This document shows, in pieces, positions 22,420 through 32,663 of a stretch of DNA of 64,000 nucleotides; the stretch's first letter is position 1; the number at the start of each line of letters is the position of its first letter. The position numbers and the translations under genes are program-made. The notes below the pieces were generated by a model. The model had not been told where the DNA came from. It made no database searches and saw only the letters and a program-made list of their open reading frames with translations. Origin of the DNA: Zoroaster sp. YZ-2022 (taxonomy: Eukaryota; Echinodermata; Asteroidea; Forcipulatida; Zoroasteridae); the NCBI GenBank assembly GCA_029582265.1, contig CM055826.1, positions 36,464,127-36,528,126 of the forward strand, in the 5' to 3' direction.

Positions 22420-22706
22420 CCTCTCAACACTGTGACCCTGGTTCGAATCCCCGCTAGGGCCACATGTGAGTAGAGTTGAGCATTGGTTCTCTCCTGTGCC
22501 ACGAGGGTTTTTCTCCGGGCCCTCCGGTTTTCCTCCCTCCTGAAAAACCAATCACTTTCGATCTCAGGCTGTGCTCGATGGTCATGTATGGGTCGATATG
22601 GCTGGCTGCTAAGAGCGCCCTTGTATGCCAGCGGCTCGACCACTTTGTAGCCGCGTCCTTCGCAATTCAGCTCCTCAGCTGCGAGTAAGGATGATTAGCC
22701 TCCCCA

Positions 22707-22738
<32 letters not shown>
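22420..22738 (+). repeat. tRNA-derived SINE, different family
   Basis: B box GGTTCGAATCCCC, body with CCGGGCCCTCCGGTTTTCCT and AAGAGCGCCCTTGTATGCCA, then an (ATT)n tail at 22710-22736. Its tail is unlike the CGCCTTGAGCGC type, pointing to another LINE partner. Confidence 0.65.
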
Positions 22739-22739
22739 A

Positions 22740-23274
22740 ATGTTTCCATTTAGTGGTTTTTTTTATTCAAAATTCAAAATCAACAAATATTAGAAACATT
22801 TATTTCATGTCAACATCATAAAGAAATAAATACACACCATTTGTTAAGTGTTACATACAATAAGATAGATGCCACAAAAACTACAAGCTGTAGACTAAAA
22901 ATTGACTTGTCTAGCAGCTCCATGGAATTTGGTCCCAGTTTAAGGTGTGATGGATTTGTTATTGTAAACAGGAGGAAGAAATAAATCAGCAGACTGTTGA
23001 CATGAAATGGCTTTATCGCTTAATCCTGGTGAATATATTGCAGTGCTATTAAAGTGGGTTGGCAGTGACGCAGTGTCAGATATTTAATCTCTACTGGAAG
23101 ATTGATGCTTGTACATGTATGTCGGTTCAACTTGATGCTTCCACAACTACTACAATTTTTTTATATACTGCAGATAGTATGATCTACATCAATAGTACAT
23201 GCTACAACATTAAGATATTAAAGTCATTTTACCTGTCAATCATTGCATAGCGCATTTTGATTATGAGTGTTCAA
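22740..23274. other. No gene seen
   Basis: AT-rich unique sequence. A 63-codon ORF at 23059-23250 has no motif. Confidence 0.4.
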
Positions 23275-24140
23275 TTAACCCTAACCACCCCCAAATCCAT
23301 CAAAATCCTCCAAGGAGCACTTTTCTTGGAAAAAATTCAGCACAGTTTTCAGAAACTGGTATTTTCACCTCTTCAGCACCCAGCAGGGTGGATATGTGCA
23401 CGCTACAAATCCTTCTTCTTCTTCTTCTTCTTCTTCTTCTTCTTCTTCTTCTTCTTCTTCTTCTTCTTCTTCTTCTTCTTCTTCTTCTTCTTCTTCTTCT
23501 TCTTCTTCTTCTTCTTCTTCTTCTTCTTCTTCTTCTTCTTCTTCTTCTTCTTCTTCTTCTTCTTCTTCTTCTTCTTCTTCTTCTTCTTCTTCTTCTTCTT
23601 CTTCTTCTTCTTCTTCTTCTTCTTCTTCTTCTTCTTCTTCTTCTTCTTCTTCTTCTTCTTCTTCTTCTTCTTCTTCTTCTTCTTCTTCTTCTTCTTCTTC
23701 TTCTTCTTCTTCTTCTTCTTCTTCTTCTTCTTCTTCTTCTTCTTCTTCTTCTTCTTCTTCTTCTTCTTCTTCTTCTTCTTCTTCTTCTTCTTCTTCTTCT
23801 TCTTCTTCTTCTTCTTCTTCTTCTTCTTCTTCTTCTTCTTCTTCTTCTTCTTCTTCTTCTTCTTCTTCTTCTTCTTCTTCTTCTTCTTCTTCTTCTTCTT
23901 CTTCTTCTTCTTCTTCTTCTTCTTCTTCTTCTTCTTCTTCTTCTTCTTCTTCTTCTTCTTCTTCTTCAAATGGGCCAAATTACTACCTGGCAAGAAGTAC
24001 AGGCCATAAGTGCTGAATATGAAAGATCAACAAAAATGCATGGTGCATTTTGAAGATAAGGGCATGTTTCCAAAAGTGCACTGATGGATTTTGGAGGATT
24101 CATTAAGGTTCCTAGCCACAATATCTAGGGGGTTAGTTAA
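23275..24140. mobile_element. TTAA/CCCTAAC MITE split by a LINE tail + (TTC)n
   Basis: The left end TTAACCCTAACCACC with ATCAAAATCCTCC faces TTTTGGAGGATTC and GGGGGTTAGTTAA on the right. The arms continue inward to ATTCAGCAC and GTGCTGAATATG. A shorter sister without the insert is at 59539-59773. The interior carries 23375-23967 (see next). Confidence 0.75.
23375..23967. repeat. (TTC)185 tract on a LINE 3' tail
   Basis: CACCCAGCAGGGTGGATATG then TGCACGCTACAAATCC is the last part of the CR1-like 3' end seen at 8.93 and 38.39 kb. In place of its (ATT)n tail comes an uninterrupted TTC run, 23413-23967, 555 bp or 185 units. The long poly-F, poly-L, poly-S and poly-K frames are artefacts of this run. 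Confidence 0.9.
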
Positions 24141-24944
24141 TTGTACTATGATAAATGGACAAGTTGACATTTAGTAGTACTTAGTAAACATAAAAACTGT
24201 CTGCATATTCTAAAACAAATTCATTAATATATTTAGGTCACTTTTCATGCCAATCTTAAATTTATCTCCCCCCCAAAAAAACAAAAAAAATAACTGTTTG
24301 CATATTCCAAAACAAATTCATTAGTAGGTCACCTTTCCTGCCAAGCATGTACATACATGTATCCCCCTAAAAAAACTACACTGTAAGTAAACATAAATTA
24401 ACCAAGCATAAAATCAAGGCACTGCTTGAACACCTTACAGAATAAGGTAAGCGTGTCAATACAATCTGTATGGTTTATACAATCCTGAGGTATCATGCCT
24501 CCCTGTATCTTGTGGTTAAATCCTCAATTGGTCTTAAGTGGTCAGTGATTAGTCTCTACCAGCCAGAGGCACGTTCCTGTATGTCCCATAGCTTTGTTTT
24601 CGCCATTGGTCTTCACCTCGAGAAGTGTTAACCCCACCTGTACTGATTGTCACCCCCCTTGTGTGTGGTATTGTACTGGCAAAGGTCGCCAGGGAGTTTA
24701 ACAAGAGACTTGTGGATCAGACTAATTTTTGGAAGGCCTCCAGGCCATCGTTGAACTGAACAGTTATACTGGTACAATACAAGGGAAACTCGAATTCAAA
24801 CAAATGATTCATTTTTAAAAAAATAAATGTTCAGTATTTTTCAAAACCTACACATGTACATGGGTTCAATTTGATGATGACCATGTTAAATGTCCCTTGA
24901 AATCTATCTATTCTGTATTTGAGTACAACATTAATGTTAGCAAC
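24141..24944. other. No gene seen
   Basis: Unique AT-rich DNA. The word CATATTC(T/C)AAAACAAATTCA is duplicated at about 24205 and 24300. Nothing else is supportable. Confidence 0.4.
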
Positions 24945-25243
24945 ATAATGTGGGTTCGAATCACGGCCGTGACACTTGTGTCCTTGAGCAAGACACTTAA
25001 TCATAATTGCTTCTCTCCACCCAGGGGTTAAATGGGTACCTGTGAAGGCAGAGTTGGTTTGCTCTATATGCGCTAGAAATGGCAGCAATTGAGCTGTATA
25101 CTCCCCAGGGAGCTGAGATGGTTTCAGGAATGATTTATGAGCCTTATGAGCAGGGATAATAATATAATGCGCCTTGAGCACCACTTAGTTGGTGGATACG
25201 TGCGCTATATAAATTCACACATTATTATTATTATTATTATTAA
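24945..25243 (+). repeat. tRNA-derived SINE, head-truncated
   Basis: It begins at the B box (GGGTTCGAATCACG) and then follows the SINE at 19886 closely through CTCCCCAGGGAGCTGAGATG to GCGCCTTGAGCACCACTTAG and an (ATT)n tail. The A-box half is missing. Confidence 0.75.
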
Positions 25244-25502
25244 AATGCCTTTTCTTCACAGTGACTTTTTCATTTGTCAATTTACAATATATTATGAGTT
25301 TTTCCAGTGGCGTAGCCAGGATTTTCGGAGTGGGAGGCAAACATTGTTTGCTGGTAAATTTACTGACACAAAACTCAGCTCAGAAATACCCCCCCCCCCC
25401 CACGCCACTGGAGTTTTTTTCAACAAATGAATTAAAACTACATTAAACCATTAGGTTCAATTTTTTTTATTCGTGTAGGCCTATATAATATAGGAGTAAT
25501 CA

Positions 25503-25566
25503 CTTGGTGACTATCAGTTGTCTGATGATCGCATAACGCGTGAAACTCGGAGTTACAACTACCAGC
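25503..25566 (+). ncRNA. Hammerhead-ribozyme-like motif (Penelope type)
   Basis: The core CTGATGA (25522-25528) and GAAA (25542-25545) are in order. Stem I is AGTTGT / ACAACT (6 bp, 25516-25521 with 25555-25560), with an outer TGGT / ACCA pairing. Stem II is CGC/GCG, with a U-U mismatch next to the core. Stem III is ACT/AGT with loop CGG. Predicted cleavage follows GTT at 25554. Penelope-like retroelements carry such minimal hammerheads in their terminal repeats (established knowledge). The U-U mismatch may weaken activity. A (TA)n tract follows directly. Confidence 0.5.
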
Positions 25567-25587
25567 GTTCCACTAGTTTTACTACAA

Positions 25588-25631
<44 letters not shown>

Positions 25632-25634
25632 GAA

Positions 25635-25907
25635 TTCGGACATCGGGCGACCATCGGTCGAATTGCCATACAGTTGTGCACAAAATGTCCCTTCTTTTTT
25701 TCCCTTTTCTGTTTTATCCCTTTTCTGTTTTATCCTTCAATACCAAAATCAGGAAACTTGCTTAAATTAGACCAAGGAAGAGATCTGGGCTTTAAAAATC
25801 AGTAATTTTTTTCTAAAATAAAGCTGTGGCGATAAGGCGACCGGAAACGGTCGCCTTATCGCAGAGAAATATATATTTCTATAGAAGTCGGTCGCCCTAT
25901 GTCCGAA
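25635..25907. mobile_element. Foldback element between (TA)n tracts
   Basis: TTCGGACATCGGGCGACC at 25635-25652 is opposed by GGTCGCCCTATGTCCGAA at 25890-25907 (one mismatch). Inside, GCGATAAGGCGACC (25829-25842) and GGTCGCCTTATCGC (25849-25862) form a perfect 14-bp hairpin with loop GGAAAC. Confidence 0.6.
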
Positions 25908-25913
25908 CAAGTA

Positions 25914-25994
<81 letters not shown>

Positions 25995-26010
25995 TAATTA
26001 AATCGAGGGT

Positions 26011-26055
26011 GGCCTTAGCTTTCGATCCAATCCGGACCTTCATCAGAGGCTTTGA
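26011..26055 (-). ncRNA. Second hammerhead-like motif
   Basis: On the minus strand: GCCT, CTGATGA (26046-26040), an extra A, stem GGTCC/GGATC with loop GGATT, GAAA, a two-pair stem III AGCT, cleavage site A, then AGGC pairing with GCCT. The loop-less stem III is characteristic of Penelope-type hammerheads, but the extra A before stem II is non-canonical, so activity is doubtful. Confidence 0.4.
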
Positions 26056-26198
26056 CAAAGTACAACATAAACACTCATCCATTTATAGGGAAAGGGAAAG
26101 CAAAGGATCATGGGGCGGGATCCAAAAAAGGCGGGAAAATAGTGACCAATTAAAGATAAGCATCAGTCTAGAAAAAGCCAATAGGAGTATCAGAAGTG

Positions 26199-26265
<67 letters not shown>

Positions 26266-26602
26266 CCCCGGCTGGTACAGCGGGTATAATTTGGTTAAAT
26301 ATATGCGCATTCATACATGTACATGAAGGTAATGAGTGTTAAATAAAGCATGTTTGCTTCCTATTACATGTACATATTATTATTACATGTATACTGAAAA
26401 CCACCTGTGCACATTTCAGCCAAATTGGTTTGCAAACATTAGTGGAAAGAATCAATTTCTGATGAAAGGCACGTTCGCATACATTTGACCTTTACATGTT
26501 GCATTAAATATTCTCTCTTTTTTACCACTTGCTATCAATATGTGACAACAATTTATGATGATTTTATTTTAATAAAACTTAAAAACTTCAATACGAAATA
26601 AC

Positions 26603-26832
26603 TTAAAGGGACAGTATCGTCACGATCAGAGCCGAGTTTCAACAGGGCATGGAATCAGTTTCCTAGTTTAAGATGAACACAGTGACTGAAAATTACTGGC
26701 TCATTTATGCAGCAGCAACGGTAATATGACCTAATATCATGAGGTATTATTTTCAGTCACCGAGTTAGACTGAAACTACATGTAGCACTCTGATTCCATG
26801 CCCTGTTGATCATGATAATATTGTCCCTTTAA
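26603..26832. mobile_element. TTAAAGGGACA MITE, copy 4
   Basis: TTAAAGGGACAGTATCGTCA to ATTGTCCCTTTAA, with AACAGGGCATGGAATCAG mirrored by CTGATTCCATGCCCTGTTGA shortened here to the same core. Confidence 0.8.
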
Positions 26833-27169
26833 TTGAGATAATTTTAGCTTTGGTTTAACGCTCCTATGGATATAATGCTTGTTGTTACAGTGAAAAAGTG
26901 TATCAACCCTGGTTAGTGTCTTGCACACACTCATTTTGGCAGTAAGACTAAGACTAAATTGGGCGAGACATGCATGCATGTGTGATTTGAACAACCCTTA
27001 TAATGATCTCATTTCCGTAGATTGAAATGGCATTGGACCATGGCTCCTTCCCTCAGTATCAGTCATGGGGACCAACTTTTATCTGGGCACCGGTGGAGAC
27101 CTGACAGCGTGTGGTGACTCTGTTGTTTTCAGAAACAGATTATATCCGGGGAAAGCCTGGTGAAGCTAT
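26833..27169. other. No gene seen
   Basis: Unique sequence before the minisatellite. No recognisable motif. Confidence 0.4.
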
Positions 27170-29703
27170 ATGTATGTTAAGAGTTTGTTACAGTTATAGG
27201 TTGAATTTACTGAGGGGACAGAGATCAGCGAGTAGAAGCTCTATGTATGTTAGAGTTTGTTACAGTTATAGGTTGAATTTACTGAGGGGACAGAGATCAG
27301 CGAGTAGAAGCTATATGTATGTTAGAGTTTGTTACAGTTATAGGTTGAATTTACTGAGGGGACAGAGATCAGCGAGTAGAAGCTACATGTATATGTATGT
27401 TAGAGTTTGTTACAGTTATAGGTTGAATTTGCTGAGGGGACAGAGATCAGCGAGTAGAAGCTCTATGTATGTTAGTTTGTTACAGTTATAGGTTGAATTT
27501 ACTGAGGGGACAGAGATCAGCGAGTAGAAGCTCTATGTATGTTAGAGTTTGTTACAGTTATAGGTTCAATTTGCTGAGGGGACAGAGATCAGCGAGTAGA
27601 AGCTATATGTATGTTAGAGTTTGTTACAGTTATAGGTTGAATTTACTGAGGGGACAGAGATCAGCGAGTAGAAGCTCTATGTATGTTAGAGTTTGTTACA
27701 GTTATACATGTACATAGGTTCAATTTACTGAGGGGACAGAGATCAGCAAGTAGAAGCTCTATGTATGTTAGAGTTTGTTACAGTTATAGGTTCAATTTAC
27801 TGAGGGGACAGAGATCAGCGAGTAGAAGCTCTATGTATGTTAGAGTTTGTTACAGTTATAGGTTGAATTTACTGAGGGGACAGAGATCAGCGAGTAGAAG
27901 CTATATGTATGTTAGAGTTTGTTACAGTTATAGGTTCAATTTGCTGAGGGGACAGAGATCAGCGAGTAGAAGCTATATGTATGTTAGAGTTTGTTACAGT
28001 TATACATGTAGGTTCAATTTACTGAGGGGACAGAGATCAGCAAGTAGAAGCTCTATGTATGTTAGAGTTTGTTACAGTTATAGGTTGAATTTACTGAGGG
28101 GACAGAGATCAGCGAGTAGAAGCTCTATGTATGTTAGAGTTTGTTACAGTTATAGGTTCAATTTGCTGAGGGGACAGAGATCAGCGAGTAGAAGCTCTAT
28201 GTATGTTAGAGTTTGTTACAGTTATAGGTTCAATTTGCTGAGGGGACAGAGATCAGCGAGTAGAAGCTATATGTATGTTAGAGTTTGTTACAGTTATAGG
28301 TTCAATTTGCTGAGGGGACAGAGATCAGCGAGTAGAAGCTATATGTATGTTAGAGTTTGTTACAGTTATAGGTTCAATTTGCTGAGGGGACAGAGATCAG
28401 CGAGTAGAAGCTATATGTATGTTAGAGTTTGTTACAGTTATAGGTTGAATTTACTGAGGGGACAGAGATCAGCGAGTAGAAGCTCTATGTATGTTAGAGT
28501 TTGTTACAGTTATAGGTTGAATTTACTGAGGGGACAGAGATCAGCGAGTAGAAGCTATATGTATGTTAGAGTTTGTTACAGTTATAGGTTCAATTTGCTG
28601 AGGGGACAGAGATCAGCGAGTAGAAGCTATATGTATGTTAGAGTTTGTTACAGTTATAGGTTGAATTTACTGAGGGGACAGAGATCAGCGAGTAGAAGCT
28701 CTATGTATGTTAGAGTTTGTTACAGTTATAGGTTCAATTTGCTGAGGGGACAGAGATCAGCGAGTAGAAGCTCTATGTATGTTAGAGTTTGTTACAGTTA
28801 TAGGTTGAATTTACTGAGGGGACAGAGATCAGCGAGTAGAAGCTATATGTATGTTAGAGTTTGTTACAGTTATAGGTTGAATTTACTGAGGGGACAGAGA
28901 TCAGCGAGTAGAAGCTCTATGTATGTTAGAGTTTGTTACAGTTATAGGTTCAATTTACTGAGGGGACAGAGATCAGCGAGTAGAAGCTCTATGTATGTTA
29001 GAGTTTGTTACAGTTATAGGTTCAATTTACTGAGGGGACAGAGATCAGCGAGTAGAAGATAATATGTATGTTAGAGTTTGTTACAGTTATAGGTTGAATT
29101 TACTGAGGGGACAGAGATCAGCGAGTAGAAGCTCTATGTATGTTAGAGTTTGTTACAGTTATAGGTTCAATTTACTGAGGGGACAGAGATCAGCGAGTAG
29201 AAGCTATATGTATGTTAGAGTTTGTTACAGTTATAGGTTGAATTTACTGAGGGGACAGAGATCAGCGAGTAGAAGCTCTATGTATGTTAGAGTTTGTTAC
29301 AGTTATAGGTTCAATTTACTGAGGGGACAGAGATCAGCGAGTAGAAGCTATATGTATGTTAGAGTTTGTTACAGTTATAGGTTGAATTTACTGAGGGGAC
29401 AGAGATCAGCGAGTAGAAGCTCTATGTATGTTAGAGTTTGTTACAGTTATAGGTTCAATTTACTGAGGGGACAGAGATCAGCGAGTAGAAGCTATATGTA
29501 TGTTAGAGTTTGTTACAGTTATAGGTTGAATTTACTGAGGGGACAGAGATCAGCGAGTAGAAGCTATATGTATGTTAGAGTTTGTTACAGTTATAGGTTG
29601 AATTTACTGAGGGGACAGAGATCAGCGAGTAGAAGCTCTATGTATGTTAGAGTTTGTTACAGTTATAGGTTCAATTTACTGAGGGGACAGAGATCAGCTA
29701 GTA
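27170..29703 (+). repeat. 72-bp minisatellite, about 35 units
   Basis: The unit begins GTTAGAGTTTGTTACAGTTA and includes GGGGACAGAGATCAGCGAG and AGAAGCTCTATGTAT. Because 72 is divisible by 3 and the frame has no stop, it stays open as a 24-residue repeat containing LLRGQRSASR. Breaks (loss of AGAG near 27475, ATACATGTAC-type insertions near 27705 and 28005, GATAATATG near 29057) split the frame. Few sites vary: TTGAATTT/TTCAATTT, TACTG/TGCTG, CTCTATG/CTATATG. No splice site, start context or codon bias argues for translation. It could be a repeat exon, but I judge it non-coding. Confidence 0.9.
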
Positions 29704-30547
29704 GACCTGTATCATGGTACACCCATCTTGTTTTTCTGCCATTCAAATCAATGTAACCAAACTGAGGCTGGAAGATTGGCACTGTTTTATGAAATATGAA
29801 TTAGAACTGTCATTGTCATTGGGTATACAGGGAATTAGACAAAGATGATTAAGGGCTACAGACTACAATGGTTTCCCCTTTAATAGCTCCTGCAATCTAA
29901 CATTTATTGAGGTTGATGAATTAGGCAACCCATGCAGAGTGCCCAAAAGGTGCAGGCTGAGAGGGGTTTACCCGCAGAGGGGTTACCCGCAACTTATATT
30001 GAACCCCTTGCTGGAGGCTACTTGACATCCAGTCTAACTTAGGAATATTGAGGTTGATGAATTGGTCTGCCCTGCAGATTGTCCAAAGGTGCTTAACAAA
30101 GTACACATGTAGGCGTACAGGGGTTACCCTTAACCGTTTTCCTGAGGCAACCTTTCTTCTACATATTTACAGAACCATCCAAGTCATTCATTGATGGCCA
30201 ATTTCAGCGTGACAGGACAATACACAGTGTTTTTTTTTCAACTGAAAACTTGAAGGAGATAAACCTAAATGAAACGCCTCATGTTTAAGTATTATACTCA
30301 TACAGTTTAGTTCAAAATTAAATGCAAACTTTGAAACATAATGAAACAGGAGCTTAATTAATCCAGCGTGACAGGTGGGACATTTTTTTACATCCCATTT
30401 TCACACAACTTAGATATCTGCAAAAAGCTATCTGTTCTCATATGAATAATTATTTTTGTTAGAGTTTACATGAACACAGTTGAGTTAAATTAAAACATAA
30501 ACCTATCATAAAATCTCAACAACCCAAAGATTTGAGGGGACAGCATT
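29704..30547. repeat. Unassigned; 137-bp duplicated block at 29908-30110
   Basis: TATTGAGGTTGATGAATT followed by CTGCAGA-like and GTCCAAAGGTGC words occurs at about 29908 and 30045. The rest is unique AT-rich DNA without a gene. Confidence 0.5.
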
Positions 30548-30774
30548 TTAAAGGGACAATATCGTTTTGTGATCAACAGGGCATGGAATCGGAGTGCTAA
30601 TTGTAGATTATCTCAGTGACCGAAAATAATATCCCCACATGATAAGGTCATATTACCGTTGCTGCTGCATAATTGAGCCAGTCATTTTCAGTCAGTGTGT
30701 TCATCTTAAACTAGGGCACCGATTCCATGCCCTGTTGAAAGTCTGTTCTGATCGTGACGATACTGCCCCTTTAA
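30548..30774. mobile_element. TTAAAGGGACA MITE, copy 5
   Basis: TTAAAGGGACAATATCG at 30548 and ACTGCCCCTTTAA ending 30774. It is oriented like copy 2 (AATCGGAGTGCTAATTG first). Confidence 0.8.
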
Positions 30775-31020
30775 GTATAAAAAATAAACAAAATAATTGA
30801 AATTAAATATAAAATTTTGTTTAAAGCTGATGATGGTATTATTCTTCCCTAGAAATATTTTGTCCGAGATGCTGCCATTTTAAAGAAAAGTGAAATAATT
30901 TCAAGTTTATATTTTAGACATCATTTACACAGTAGGAGTGCACTCTTACAAATTGGTACCAAGCGTACTTGTATACAATCCTTCTAACTGAAACCTTGGT
31001 ATTACAAGTACATAACTTGA

Positions 31021-31700
31021 TTAACCCTAACTACCCCAACTCCCATCAGAATCCACCAACTCCCATCAGAATCCACCAACTCCCATCAGAATCCACCAAC
31101 TCCCATCAGAATCCACCAACTCCCATCAGAATCCACCAACTCCCATCAGAATCCACCAACTCCCATCAGAATCCACCAACTCCCATCAGAATCCACCAAC
31201 TCCCATCAGAATCCACCAACTCCCATCAGAATCCACCAACTCCCATCAGAATCCACCAACTCCCATCAGAATCCACCAACTCCCATCAGAATCCACCAAC
31301 TCCCATCAGAATCCACCAACTCCCATCAGAATCCACCAACTCCCATCAGAATCCACCAACTCCCATCAGAATCCACCAACTCCCATCAGAATCCACCAAC
31401 TCCCATCAGAATCCACCAACTCCCATCAGAATCCACCAACTCCCATCAGAATCCACCAACTGGTTTTGCTACTCCATAGCCCAGCGAATAGAGCATGTAG
31501 CCATGTTGTACCAAATCCATCAAACTCCACCGGCTACTTTTTGTTGGATTCAGGACTGTGTATCTAGCCAAGCCATGGATGCTTTCCATTTGCCACTGCA
31601 CCAATTCCATCAGTCCAACAACTGGGGTACCTTTTTTACTGCATGTTGATGGATTTTGGGATGGTTCTTGGCAAAAATGCCTCTAGGGAGTTAGGGTTAA
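31021..31700. mobile_element. TTAA/CCCTAAC MITE with a 20-bp array inside
   Basis: TTAACCCTAACTACCCC at 31021 and GGGAGTTAGGGTTAA ending 31700 are inverted. Unique parts (CGAATAGAGCATGTAGCCAT, ATCAAACTCCACCGGCT, GGGGTACCTTTTT) recur at 47190-47412. The array 31041-31460 lies near the left end. Confidence 0.75.
31041..31460. repeat. 21 identical copies of a 20-bp unit
   Basis: The unit TCCCATCAGAATCCACCAAC is repeated 21 times without a single difference over 420 bp. Its relative at 47190 has the word CATCAGAATCCACCA only once. The open frame over it (PTPIRIHQLPSE period) is a by-product. Confidence 0.95.
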
Positions 31701-31704
31701 AGAA

Positions 31705-32394
31705 AGAAAACATACTCATAGAAAACATGTAAGCAAGCTTTATGATTGGCATACTTACAAAACAAAAGCTGATACCCTTTTGGTAAAATATCTGTACATG
31801 TACATGTACGTGTATGTAAGAACTGAGAGATGTTACATTGTACATGTACATACCGAAACCAACCCCAAAGTATCAGTTAATTTCATTGTATCGTTAAAGA
31901 GAACATGTAGTCAGAAATTCACATCTGGAAAATTAATTTACAATTTTTGTTAACATAATGGGACCTGAGACAAAAACATTTAAAGTTTTTTTTTTTTTAC
32001 TTAACCAATTTTTGTGTAAATTGTATCCATATCGTGGGTATTATAAGAACATGTCTACATGTACAGACACTGACCTGAGAAATTTTCAGCTTATTTTGTT
32101 GGGAAAATTGTGAAAATTCATCCATTTCAAATTTGTAAAACATTTAATGTTTTCTCAAAAATGGTAGTATGTCAGATGGAATAATTTCCTGGGATGTTTT
32201 GTACCATTGCCAATTTCACCTCAAATGAGTCTTAAGATTATTATGCAGTTATTTTTTAATTGGGGGACAATTCAATAGTGGATGAGAGAACTGGCGTAAT
32301 TGAACCCACATTGCCTGGATTTGGGTTCAGAAAATGAGTATAATTCTATAAGCTTGGCATTATGGTTTGAGAGCGGGTTGTGTGGCTAAAGTGA
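31705..32394. other. No gene seen
   Basis: AT-rich unique DNA with TACATGTA palindromes near 31795-31850. No coding signal. Confidence 0.4.
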
Positions 32395-32663
32395 AGGATT
32401 TTGGAGGATTGAGGTTATTAGGCATACTTGCCTTTCCATGGTACATGTACATCCATGTTTGTTGTAGTGATTGCAAGGTCAGTGCTTAGGTCAGTGGACA
32501 CTGTTTATTGCTCCATGTACGCAAGGAGGGTCCCTGGCCATGTACATGTATCACAGATTAGAAACACATGTGTGCATACATGTCATGTGCTTGCTTTACT
32601 ACTGAAGGATTTTGGAGGATTCAGGTTATGTGTAAGCAAATGGGCCTAGGGAGTTAGGATTAA
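32395..32663. mobile_element. TTAA/CCTAAC-family element, copy at 32.4 kb
   Basis: GGATTTTGGAGGATTGAGGT opens and GGCCTAGGGAGTTAGGATTAA closes it. The interior (GATTGCAAGGTCAGTGCTTR, GGAGGGTCCCTGGCCATGTA) is nearly identical to 49530-49798. The left terminus is not clear. Confidence 0.6.

Larger units (their letters stand above)
25589..26262. repeat. Three (TA)n tracts
   Basis: TA runs lie at 25589-25626, 25917-25986 and 26204-26261. They separate a foldback unit (25635-25907) and a segment with a second hammerhead-like motif. Poly-YI frames over them are artefacts. Confidence 0.9.

Noticed and set aside
23257..24053. Long poly-Phe, poly-Leu, poly-Ser and poly-Lys frames
   Set aside because: They are translations of the (TTC)185 run in different frames, with no start context, domain or splice evidence.
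27111..29756. Large repeat protein of 24-residue units (459- and 230-codon frames)
   Set aside because: The frame is open because the 72-bp period is divisible by three. Indels break it and no gene signals flank it, so I kept it as a minisatellite.
31041..31460. CRISPR-like array
   Set aside because: The 20-bp units are directly adjacent with no spacers, in a eukaryotic MITE.
30969..31649. 226-codon Pro/His/Ser-rich frame
   Set aside because: It is produced by the 20-bp array inside a MITE.
31021..31700. Interstitial telomere repeat because of CCCTAAC/GTTAGGGTTAA
   Set aside because: The words occur once per end as inverted termini of MITEs, not as tandem TTAGGG arrays.
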